64,000 nt of DNA from contig NZ_LMEB01000004.1 of assembly GCF_001425945.1 (NCBI RefSeq), positions 420,537 to 484,536 of the forward strand, written 5' to 3'. Positions 30,501-40,393 of this stretch are shown in pieces (position 1 is the first letter of the stretch; each line of letters opens with the position of its first letter). The notes beneath the pieces were generated by a model that was not told the DNA's origin, did not search any database, and saw nothing but the letters and a program-made list of their open reading frames with translations. Source of the stretch: Brevundimonas sp. Root1279 (GTDB taxonomy: Bacteria; Pseudomonadota; Alphaproteobacteria; Caulobacterales; Caulobacteraceae). The position numbers and the translations under genes are program-made.

Positions 30501-32288
30501 TCGGAGCGGGTGTCGCGGTGGACGACGGCGACGACGCCTCCGACACTCTCTCCGGCATCGAAAACCTCGTAGGCTCCGCCTTCGACGACCGCCTCACGGG
30601 CGACGCCGCGTCCAACCTGCTGACCGGGGGGCGCGGCGACGACCAGTTGCTGGCCGCCGGCGGCGACGACATCCTCGCCGGCGGCGCGGGCGTGGATGCG
30701 CTGAACGGCGGCGCGGGGATCGACACAGCGGACTACTCCGCCGCCGCGGCGGGCATGCGCGCCCAGCTCAACTCGAACTCGTCGACCAACGACGGCGAAG
30801 GCGGAACGGACACCTTCGTCTCGATCGAGAACCTGACCGGCTCGGCCTTCAATGACACCCTGATTGGCGACGCCAACGTCAACGTGCTGCGCGGCGGCCT
30901 GGGTTCGGACGTGCTGCTGGGCCTGGCGGGGAACGACGTGATCTGGGGCGGCTCGGGCGTCGTGAACCAACTGCAGGGCGGGCTCGGCGACGATCGCTAC
31001 GTCCTCGAAGCCAACGATTCCGTCGTCGAGGTCGCCGGCGAAGGGACCGACACCATCGAGGCCCGGATCAACGCCTATGTCCTGGCCCTGAACGTCGAGA
31101 ACCTCGTCTTCGGCGGGACCGGGAACTTCGCCGCCACCGGCAACGCCCAGGCCAACACCATCACCGGCGGTCGAGAACCTCGTCTTCGGCGGGACCGGGA
31201 ACTTCGCCGCCACCGGCAACGCCCAGGCCAACACCATCACCGGCGGCAACGGCGACGACAACCTGCGCGGCCGCGGCGGCGTGGACGTGCTCAACGGCGG
31301 CGCCGGGACCGACACGGTCGACTACACCCTGGCTGCGGCGGGCGTCACCGCGCGCCTCGACCTGATGCGCGCGACCAACGACGGCGACGGCGCCACCGAC
31401 ACCTTCACCAACGTCGAGAACCTGACCGGCTCGGTCTACAACGACCTGCTGATCGGCAACGCCGGGAACAACGCCCTGCACGGCGGCATCGGCACCGACA
31501 CCCTGCTGGGCTTCGGCGGCGACGACATCCTGTGGGGCGGCTCGGGCGGCGGCAACAACCAGCTGCAGGGCGGGACCGGCAACGACTATTACGTGCTGGA
31601 CGCCTTCGACACCTGCGTCGAGCTCGCCGGCGAAGGCATCGACACCGTCGAGGCCCGCATCGGCTCCTATACGATGGGCGCCAATATCGAGAACCTGCTG
31701 TACGTCGGCGGGACCGGGACCTTCGTCGGGACGGGGAACGTCCTCGACAACACCATCACCGGCGGCGCGGGCAACGACATCCTGCGCGGTCGCGGCGGCA
31801 ACGACACCATCAACGGCGGGCTGGGCAAGGACGAGATCCAAATGCGCGGGCTGGCGGCGGACTACACCGTCGTCGCGGACGGCTCGGGCTGGCGCATCAC
31901 CGACAAGGTCGCCGGCCGCGACGGCTCGACCTTCGTCACCTCGATCGAGGTGATCCGCTGGTCGAACAACCAGGTCCGCACGCTGAGCTATCCGCCCGTG
32001 GCGGCCTCGATCGGCGAACCGTCGGCCAAGGGCGGCGCCGAGGTCAGCCCGCTCATGGCGGCCGATGCGGATTCCTTCGTCCTGCCGGCGCTGGCCTCGG
32101 ATCAGGCGCAGGTCCTGCCGAGCCTCACCGCCGCCGACGCCTTCGACGGCTTCGACGTGGCGTCGGGCCTCGCCGACCGGCTGTTCCTTGGGCTGGAAGC
32201 CCGGATGGCGCACCACGACGGCGGACTGTCCGGCTTCGACCACGGCGGCTTCGACGCCGGCGTGTCGAACGACGACTGGCTGTTCTAA
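24542..32288 (+). CDS. Giant RTX-type calcium-binding repeat protein, frame broken by a 76-bp duplication
   Basis: Removing one copy of the 76-bp duplication at 31094-31245 gives one protein of about 2556 residues. The start ATG follows GGGGGGA by 6 nt; an upstream GTG at 24527 is less likely. Residues about 1-280 and 500-776 are two related beta-helix-like regions rich in N-x-G-x-I repeats. Each runs into GGxGxDxLxGG nonapeptides (calcium roll), and many further RTX blocks fill the rest. Three modules containing SAYTV/SAFTV-like segments and ending in a QFSD segment recur. A roughly 150-residue module is repeated near 30480-30990 and 31290-31600. The C-terminus ends in acidic/hydrophobic DDWLF, typical of type I secretion signals. 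It is probably an extracellular adhesin or surface protein. As sequenced, the frame after about residue 2210 is lost, removing the secretion signal. No type I transporter genes are nearby. Confidence 0.85.
31094..31245 (+). repeat. Perfect 76-bp tandem duplication inside the RTX gene
   Basis: Two identical adjacent 76-bp copies occupy 31094-31169 and 31170-31245; the base following each copy is also the same. 76 is not a multiple of 3, so the second copy shifts the reading frame by +1. Deleting one copy rejoins TITGG to NGDDNLRGRGG and restores regular RTX repeats through to 32288. It could be a true slippage/recombination event or an assembly artefact. Confidence 0.95.
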
Positions 32289-32329
32289 CGACGCTTGGCG
32301 GGGGCGATCGGGACTGGTGTAATCACGCC

Positions 32330-33259
32330 ATGACCGATCGCCCTGCCCTGCTCATCATGCAGCGCCATCTGGCGCCCCTGACGCCCTTCCTCGAGGGCGC
32401 TTATACCGTCTACCGGTTCTGGGAGGGGCCGCCGGTCGAGGCGCAGGCGGACATCCGCGCCCTGGTGGTCGCGGGCGAGTTCCCGCTCGACAAGCATCTG
32501 ATCGAAGCCCTGCCGAACCTGCAGCTGATCGCCTGCTTCACCTCGGGCTATGACGGCATCGACGTGGAATGGTGCAAGGCGCGCGGCCTCCCCGTCACCC
32601 ATGCCCCGGGGGTCAATCATGAGGACGTCGCAGACCAGGCCATAGGCCTGATCCTGGCGGCGCGGCGGCAGATCGCGGCCGGTGATCGCGGCCTGCGCGC
32701 CGGCGGCTGGACCGCGGAATCGCGAATGATCACCCCGTCTCTGAAGGACCAGACCGTCGGCATCGTCGGCCTAGGCGCCATCGGCGAGGCGGTGGCGCGA
32801 CGCGCCGAGGCCCTGCGGCTGAAGGTGCGCTGGTGGGGTCCCCGCGAGAAGGAAGCGCCCTGGGCGCGTTCGGCCTCGGTCCTCGACCTGGCGAAGGAGA
32901 GCGACATCCTGATGGTCGCCTGCCGCGCCGACGAGAGCAATCGCGGCCTGATCTCGAAGGACGTCATCGAGGCGCTGGGGCCGCACGGCCTGCTGGTCAA
33001 TGTGGCGCGCGGCCAGCTGGTCGACGAAACCGCCCTGATCGCGGCGCTGAAGGACGGCCGGCTCGGCCAGGCGGCGCTGGACGTCTATGAGGAAGAACCG
33101 ACGCCTGCCGCGCGCTGGGCCGACGTGCCCAACACCGTGCTGACTCCGCACACCGGCGGGGCCACGACCGAGGCGGTTCAAGGCATGCTGATGCTGCTGA
33201 TCCAGAACCTCGCCGCCAGTTTCGCCGGCGAGCCCCTGAAGACGCCGGTCGCGGACTAG
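32330..33259 (+). CDS. D-2-hydroxyacid dehydrogenase (glyoxylate/hydroxypyruvate reductase type)
   Basis: This 309-residue NAD(P)-dependent enzyme has the Rossmann GLGAIG at 147-152, the catalytic Arg in NVARGQLVD (about 227), Glu in the YEEEP segment (about 254-256), and His274 in TPHTGG. It should reduce a 2-keto acid such as glyoxylate or hydroxypyruvate. The gene starts 42 bp after the RTX stop. It is in the same frame as the RTX N-terminal part, and that frame has no stop between the duplication and this gene's end. The ATG at 32330 and a normal family length support it as an independent gene. Confidence 0.9.
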   Translation: MTDRPALLIMQRHLAPLTPFLEGAYTVYRFWEGPPVEAQADIRALVVAGEFPLDKHLIEALPNLQLIACFTSGYDGIDVEWCKARGLPVTHAPGVNHEDVADQAIGLILAARRQIAAGDRGLRAGGWTAESRMITPSLKDQTVGIVGLGAIGEAVARRAEALRLKVRWWGPREKEAPWARSASVLDLAKESDILMVACRADESNRGLISKDVIEALGPHGLLVNVARGQLVDETALIAALKDGRLGQAALDVYEEEPTPAARWADVPNTVLTPHTGGATTEAVQGMLMLLIQNLAASFAGEPLKTPVAD

Positions 33260-33263
33260 TCGA

Positions 33264-33782
33264 TCAGCCGCCGCCGCTGTCGGGGGTCGGCATGGGATCC
33301 GGCTGGGAGGGCATCGGCACGCCGGCGGGTCGGGCCTGGGCCGGCGGCTGGGGCAGTTCGTCGCCCGCGAGACGGCCGTCGCCATTCTTGTCCATGCGGG
33401 TGAACAGACGATCGGCGCCGGCGGCCAGCTCCTCGCGGCTGATGCGCGAGTCGCCATTGGCGTCAGACTGGGCGAAGGCGGTGCGCAGGCGGGGCCCGCC
33501 TGCGGCCCCGGCCGGACCTTGGGTCAAAACGCCGAGTTCGGAGCCGCTCACGAAGCCATCCTGGTTGGCGTCGAGCCGAACGAACAGACGCTCCGACCAT
33601 GGGCCGACACCGGCTCTCTCGCGCGGCGGCGCCATGCCACCGCCCTGGCCGCCCCCTTGGCCGCCCCCTTGGCCGCCCCCCTGGCCCGGCGTTCCGCCCG
33701 GAGGCGGCGTTTGGGCCGCCGCAGCGGCGGCGGCGAGCAGGACGGAAGAGAGAACGAGAGCGAAGGCGGAACGGCGCATCAT
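33264..33782 (-). CDS. Secreted EF-hand protein with Gly-Gln repeat
   Basis: The 172-residue protein has a Sec signal peptide (about 1-23, cleavage after AAAQ). A low-complexity (GGGQ)n stretch (about 34-50) follows, then three EF-hand loops: DANQDGFVSGSE (71-82), DANGDSRISREE (107-118) and DKNGDGRLAGDE (131-142). All keep the Asp/Asn-x-Asp...Glu calcium ligands. The C-terminal tail is Pro-rich. It is a likely periplasmic or extracellular calcium binder. It converges on the dehydrogenase and is divergent from the methionine operon. Whether it works with the neighbouring calcium-dependent RTX protein is speculation. Confidence 0.88.
   Translation of the reverse strand: MMRRSAFALVLSSVLLAAAAAAAQTPPPGGTPGQGGGQGGGQGGGQGGGMAPPRERAGVGPWSERLFVRLDANQDGFVSGSELGVLTQGPAGAAGGPRLRTAFAQSDANGDSRISREELAAGADRLFTRMDKNGDGRLAGDELPQPPAQARPAGVPMPSQPDPMPTPDSGGG
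33646..33681. repeat. 12-bp tandem repeat encoding GGGQ units
   Basis: Three near-identical TGGCCGCCCCCT units (last one ending in C) are followed by a partial copy. They lie in frame in the EF-hand gene, so copy-number changes would preserve the frame and vary linker length. Confidence 0.8.
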
Positions 33783-33862
33783 CAAGGGGATCCCGACCGG
33801 TGGACAGGCGGTCAGATTGTGCGCGGAAGGCCCGTCTGGCCAGAGGTTTTTGCTTGCATAAT

Positions 33863-33884
33863 CATATAAGGATATCTTTATATG
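33863..33884 (+). promoter_or_regulatory. Palindromic operator of the methionine operon, overlapping SD and start codon
   Basis: CATATAAGGAT and ATCTTTATATG form a 22-bp dyad with a single mismatched pair, strikingly AT-rich in a GC-rich genome. A -10-like CATAAT (33857-33862) abuts it. The AAGGA Shine-Dalgarno (33868-33872) and the ATG at 33882 lie inside it. From memory, alphaproteobacterial ArsR-type methionine regulators (SamR/SahR group) use palindromes of this general kind. Likely autoregulation by the adjacent ArsR-methyltransferase protein. Confidence 0.75.
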
Positions 33885-34853
33885 ACACTCATGTCCCTGA
33901 CCGCCGACCAGACCGTCGAAGCCCTGCGCGCCACGGGCGAGCCGACCCGCCTCCGGGTGCTGTCCTTGCTCTCGGGCGAGGAGCTGTCGGTGATGGAGCT
34001 GTCGCGCATCCTCGACCAGAGCCAGCCGCGGGTGTCGCGCCACCTCAAGCTAATGACCGACGCCAGCCTGATCGAGCGATTCCCGGACGGGGCGCGAGTC
34101 TTCTACCGCCTGTCGTCCGACCCGCTGGCGCGCCGCCTGATCGACACCGTGCTGGACCTGCTCGACGCCTCGGCCAACGAGGCCGACGACCGGCGGCTGG
34201 AGGAGGTGCGACGCGACCGCGAGGCGGCGGCGGGCGCCTATTTCGAGCGTATCGCCCCGCAGTGGGACCGCATCCGCTCGCTCTATGTCTGCGAGACCGC
34301 CGTCGAAGCGGCGATCCTGGCGGCGGCGGGCGAAGGCCCGTTCGAACGCGTCGTCGACCTGGGCACCGGGTCTGGGCGGATGCTGACCCTGCTGGGCAAG
34401 AAGGCGACCATGTCGCTGGGCCTCGACCTCAGCCAGAACATGCTCAACATCGCCCGCGCCAACGTCACCAAGGCCGGGCTGGACAAGGTCGAGCTGCGCC
34501 ACGGCGACATCTTCTCGACCCGCCTGCCGCCACAGAGCGCCGACCTGGTGCTGGTCCACCAGGTCCTGCACTACCTCGCCGACCCGGCCGCGGCCGTGGC
34601 CGAGGCGGCGCGGCTCGTCATGCCGGGCGGGCGGCTGCTGATCGTCGACTTCGCCCCCCACACGCTCGAGCACCTGCGCGAGGAGCATCAGCACCGCCGT
34701 CTCGGCTTCGCTGACGAGGAGATGCGCCGCTGGCTGTCGGAGGCCGGCCTGGTCTCCAGCGCCCCCATTGCCCTGCCGCCGGACACCGAGGGCCTGACGG
34801 TGTCGATCTGGACTGCCGAACGCCCCGCCGTTGCGAAAGCGAGCGCGGCATGA
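33882..34853 (+). CDS. ArsR-type regulator fused to SAM-dependent methyltransferase (methionine regulator candidate)
   Basis: The 323-residue two-domain protein has an N-terminal ArsR winged helix (about 8-95; LDQSQPRVSRHLKLMTDASLIE is split here as LDQSQPRVSRHLK and LMTDASLIE). A class I methyltransferase-like domain (about 110-310) carries VVDLGTGSGRML and LLIVDFAPHTLEHLREEH. Such fusions commonly precede metF/metH in alphaproteobacteria and are thought to sense S-adenosylmethionine or S-adenosylhomocysteine with the methyltransferase fold; that role is inferred. It heads an operon with metF and split metH and overlaps metF by 4 bp. The start at 33882 is supported by AAGGA 9 nt upstream; an in-frame ATG at 33891 is the alternative. 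Confidence 0.88.
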   Translation: MTLMSLTADQTVEALRATGEPTRLRVLSLLSGEELSVMELSRILDQSQPRVSRHLKLMTDASLIERFPDGARVFYRLSSDPLARRLIDTVLDLLDASANEADDRRLEEVRRDREAAAGAYFERIAPQWDRIRSLYVCETAVEAAILAAAGEGPFERVVDLGTGSGRMLTLLGKKATMSLGLDLSQNMLNIARANVTKAGLDKVELRHGDIFSTRLPPQSADLVLVHQVLHYLADPAAAVAEAARLVMPGGRLLIVDFAPHTLEHLREEHQHRRLGFADEEMRRWLSEAGLVSSAPIALPPDTEGLTVSIWTAERPAVAKASAA

Positions 34854-35809
34854 CCGCCCCGGCCCTCAGCCTCGCCGAGGCCCGCGCCCTGCTGCTGTCG
34901 CCGCTGGGTCCCGTGGCCCGCGCCGGCAAGGACAGCTCGCGGCCGCGCGTGTCCTTCGAGTTCTTCCCGCCAAAGTCCGACGAGGCCGAGGCCAACCTGT
35001 GGAAGGCGGTGACCCGCCTGGCCCCGCTGCAGCCCGACTTCGTCTCGGTGACCTATGGCGCCGGCGGCTCGACCCGCGAGCGGACGCACCGCACGGTGCA
35101 GCGCATCCTGGGCGAGACCGAACTGACGCCCGCGGCGCACCTGACCTGCGTCGAGGCCAGCCGCGAGGAGGTCGACGACGTCATCGACGGCTATCGTGCG
35201 GCGGGCGTGCGCCACATCGTGGCCCTGCGCGGCGATCCGCCGGGCGGCCACGCGGGCGGCATCGGCGGAGCCTATGCGCCGCGCGCCGACGGCTACGCCA
35301 ACGCCACCGAACTGACCGCCGCCGTGGCGCGCCGGGGTGGCTTCGAGATCAGCGTCGGCTGCTATCCCGAGGGCCATCCCGAGAGCCCGTCTCTGGCCCA
35401 CGATATCGACGTGCTGAAGGCCAAGGTCGACGCCGGGGCGACGCGGGCGATCAGCCAGTTCTTCTTCGACATCGACGCCTTCCTGCGCTTCCGCGACCGG
35501 GTGCGTGCGGCGGGGATCAACGTGCCGCTGGTCCCGGGCGTCATGCCGGTGACCAATTTCGCCGGCCTGCAACGCATGTCCGCAGGCTGTGGGGCCAGCG
35601 TGCCCGACTGGCTGGCGGCCCATTTCGACGGGCTGGACGGCGACCCGGAGACCCGCAAGCTGATCGCCGCCTCGGTCGCCGCCGAGACCTGCGCCCGCCT
35701 GCAGGAAGAGGGGTTCGCCGACTTCCACTTCTACACATTGAACCGCGCCGACCTGGTCTACGCCATCTGCCGGGTGCTGGGCGTGCGCGAACAGAGAGCC
35801 GACGCGTGA
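34850..35809 (+). CDS. metF: 5,10-methylenetetrahydrofolate reductase
   Basis: This 319-residue FAD enzyme reduces 5,10-methylene-THF to 5-methyl-THF for methionine synthesis. It carries [14 protein letters not shown] at the start of the barrel (catalytic Glu region), [14 protein letters not shown], the [11 protein letters not shown]/folate loop, ISQFFFD, and [10 protein letters not shown]. The ATG overlaps the upstream regulator stop (ATGA), and its stop overlaps the GTG of a 38-codon ORF (GTGA). Its product feeds the MetH proteins encoded next. Confidence 0.96.
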   Translation: MTAPALSLAEARALLLSPLGPVARAGKDSSRPRVSFEFFPPKSDEAEANLWKAVTRLAPLQPDFVSVTYGAGGSTRERTHRTVQRILGETELTPAAHLTCVEASREEVDDVIDGYRAAGVRHIVALRGDPPGGHAGGIGGAYAPRADGYANATELTAAVARRGGFEISVGCYPEGHPESPSLAHDIDVLKAKVDAGATRAISQFFFDIDAFLRFRDRVRAAGINVPLVPGVMPVTNFAGLQRMSAGCGASVPDWLAAHFDGLDGDPETRKLIAASVAAETCARLQEEGFADFHFYTLNRADLVYAICRVLGVREQRADA

Positions 35810-35922
35810 CCGAGTTGTTTTCCCTGGGCTGCAAGGGGTGTCGCTGGACGACCGAGCGGCTCGGCCGCCTGCTGCCGCCCGCCCTGATCCGGCCGCTCAG
35901 CGCCTATGGATCGCGCCGATGA
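35806..35922 (+). CDS. 38-residue CxxC microprotein ORF tiled between metF and metH
   Basis: GTG at 35806 overlaps the metF stop by 4 bp, and its TGA (35920-35922) overlaps the metH ATG by 4 bp (ATGA). The ORF therefore fills the metF-metH gap exactly. The product begins [19 protein letters not shown], with a CKGC pair at residues 9-12 and an otherwise basic, Leu/Pro-containing chain ending YGSRR. No family is recognised. The exact tiling suggests either a real microprotein or a coupling ORF that delivers ribosomes to metH. Confidence 0.55.
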   Translation: MTELFSLGCKGCRWTTERLGRLLPPALIRPLSAYGSRR

Positions 35923-36985
35923 GCCGCGCGGATCGCATCGCCGCGCTCAAGACCGCCGCCAATGAGCGCATCCTCGTTCTGGACGGCAGCTGGGGCGTGA
36001 TGATCCAGCGCCGCGAGCTGTCGGAGGCCGAGTTCCGCGGCGCCCGCTTCGCCGACCATCCGGTGCAGATGAAGGGCAACAACGACATCCTGTGCCTGAC
36101 CCGGCCGGACGTCATCGCCGACCTGCACGACCAGTATTTCGCCGCCGGCGCCGACATCAGCGAGACCAACACCTTCTCGGCCACGACCATCGCCCAGGAG
36201 GACTACGCCCTGTCTCCGCAGGACGTGTACGACCTGAACCTGGAGGGCGCGCGCATCGCCCGCGCCGTCGCCGACGAATGGACGGCGAAGGAGCCGCACA
36301 AGCCGCGCTTCGTGGCCGGGGCCATCGGGCCGCTGAACAAGATGCTGTCGATGTCGTCGGACGTGAACGATCCCGGCGCGCGCCTGGTCACCTTCGACCA
36401 GGTCTATGAGGCCTATCGCCAGCAGGTGCGGGCCCTCAACGAGGGCGGCGTCGACCTCTATCTGATCGAGACCATCACAGACACGCTGAACTGCAAGGCC
36501 GCGATCAAGGCCATCCTGGACCTCGCCGACGAGGGGCTGGAGCCGCTGCCGATCTGGATCTCGGGCACCATCGTCGACCGTTCGGGCCGGACACTGTCGG
36601 GCCAGACCGCCGAGGCCTTCTGGCACAGCGTGCGCCACGCCAAGCCGTTCGCGGTCGGTTTCAACTGCGCCTTGGGCGGCGAGTTGATGCGGCCCTTCAT
36701 CGCCGAGCTGGCCCGCGTCGCCGACACCTTGGTCGCCGCCTATCCCAACGCCGGCCTGCCCAACGCCATGGGCCAGTACGACGAGCAGCCGCACGAGACG
36801 GCGCACTTCATCGAGGAGTGGGCGAAGTCCGGTCTGGTCAACATCGTCGGCGGCTGCTGCGGCACGACCCCGGAGCACATCCGTCACGTGGCCGAGGAGG
36901 TCGCGGGCGTGACGCCGCGGGCGATCCCGGAGCGGCCCACGGCCATGCGGCTGTCGGGGCTGGAACCGTTTGAACTCGTAGCCTG

Positions 36986-36986
<1 letters not shown>
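35919..36986 (+). CDS. metH: Methionine synthase, homocysteine-binding subunit (split MetH N-part)
   Basis: This 355-residue protein corresponds to module 1 of cobalamin-dependent MetH, the zinc homocysteine S-methyltransferase domain. It begins near [13 protein letters not shown]. The three zinc-ligand cysteines are visible: Cys250 in GFNCALGG and Cys313/Cys314 in VGGCCGTTP. In E. coli this module is fused to the rest of MetH; here it is a separate polypeptide, as is usual in Caulobacterales. The start [10 protein letters not shown] was chosen because it overlaps the preceding stop. Its own stop overlaps the next ATG by 1 bp. Confidence 0.95.
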
Positions 36987-39652
<2,666 letters not shown>

Positions 39653-39658
39653 CCGAGC

Positions 39659-40246
39659 CTACTCCAGGCCGACTTCAGCCGGCGTGGCCGGCGGGGTGGT
39701 GATGTTGTCGCGCAGGCGGCGGGCGGCGTGCTCGCAGCGGCCCGGCAGGCCGTAGAACAGGCCGAAGATCTGGTTCCGGTCGGCCTGGCTGCGGGTCAGG
39801 ACCTGATCCCACTTGCCACGCGAGTCCGCGGCGGCGCGGTCGGCGGCGGCGCGGGTGGCCGGGGTCTGGCGGCTGGCCGAAATGCGCAGGGCGTCGTGGA
39901 AATCGGCCGCCTCAAGCCGGCCCAGGCGCATGATGTCCAGATCCAGCTCATCGGTGGTGTTGAGGGACTCGCCGACGCGCACGTGGCCGAGGACCAGGGC
40001 CTCGCACCAAGCCACCAGCGGATAGTCACCCTCCGGCGCGCCGCGCGGCAGCGGGTTGGCATAGGCCACGGCCTCACGGATGCGCAGGGCCTCGGGCGTC
40101 TCGATTTCGACCGGAGCGGCCGTGGCGATCGGTCCCTCCTGGGCGGCCGGCTGTTCGGCCCGGGGCGCCGTCGAGATCGGCCCGTCCTGGATGGTGAGAA
40201 GCGGTTGCGACGCGAGGGCGGCGGCGAAGGCAAGGCTGGCGAACAT
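39659..40246 (-). CDS. Secreted protein of unknown function
   Basis: The 195-residue protein has a signal-like N-terminus (MFASLAFAAALASQPLL), a Pro/Ala/Glu-rich linker (about 20-50), and a mostly helical remainder with two Cys (WCEALVLG and GRCEHAARR) that could form a disulfide. No family was recognised. It is convergent with metH (6-bp gap). It lies downstream of the TonB-dependent receptor gene on the same strand but is separated from it by a strong terminator. Confidence 0.65.
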   Translation of the reverse strand: MFASLAFAAALASQPLLTIQDGPISTAPRAEQPAAQEGPIATAAPVEIETPEALRIREAVAYANPLPRGAPEGDYPLVAWCEALVLGHVRVGESLNTTDELDLDIMRLGRLEAADFHDALRISASRQTPATRAAADRAAADSRGKWDQVLTRSQADRNQIFGLFYGLPGRCEHAARRLRDNITTPPATPAEVGLE

Positions 40247-40338
40247 GAAGGCTCCGGAAGGCGGCCCGCTCGGGGCGGTGTCGGATCAGCAACGCTTGGG
40301 CCTGCGAATGGTTTTTCCAAGGCAGGCGCGGCGCAAAG

Positions 40339-40369
40339 AAAAAGGCGGCGGATCCGAAGATCCGCCGCC
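40339..40369 (-). terminator. Rho-independent terminator after the TonB-dependent receptor
   Basis: GGCGGCGGATC (40344-40354) and GATCCGCCGCC (40359-40369) form a perfect 11-bp stem. Read on the minus strand it has a TTCG tetraloop and is followed by TTTTT. It starts 24 bp past the receptor stop codon. Confidence 0.9.
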
Positions 40370-40393
40370 CATTCTGACTACGTCAGACCGCGA

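Noticed and set aside
24527..33259. A single continuous 2910-residue gene
   Set aside because: The segment after 31170 is arginine-rich and out of frame with the RTX repeats. The true continuation is in another frame and the dehydrogenase has its own start at 32330.
33646..33681. CRISPR-like short repeat array
   Set aside because: The repeats are 12 bp, directly adjacent without spacers, and encode GGGQ in frame.
35838..35918. Upstream ATG as metH start (27 extra residues)
   Set aside because: The extension is Ala/Pro/Arg-rich and overlaps the tiled 38-codon ORF. ATG at 35919 overlaps its stop in the usual coupled manner.
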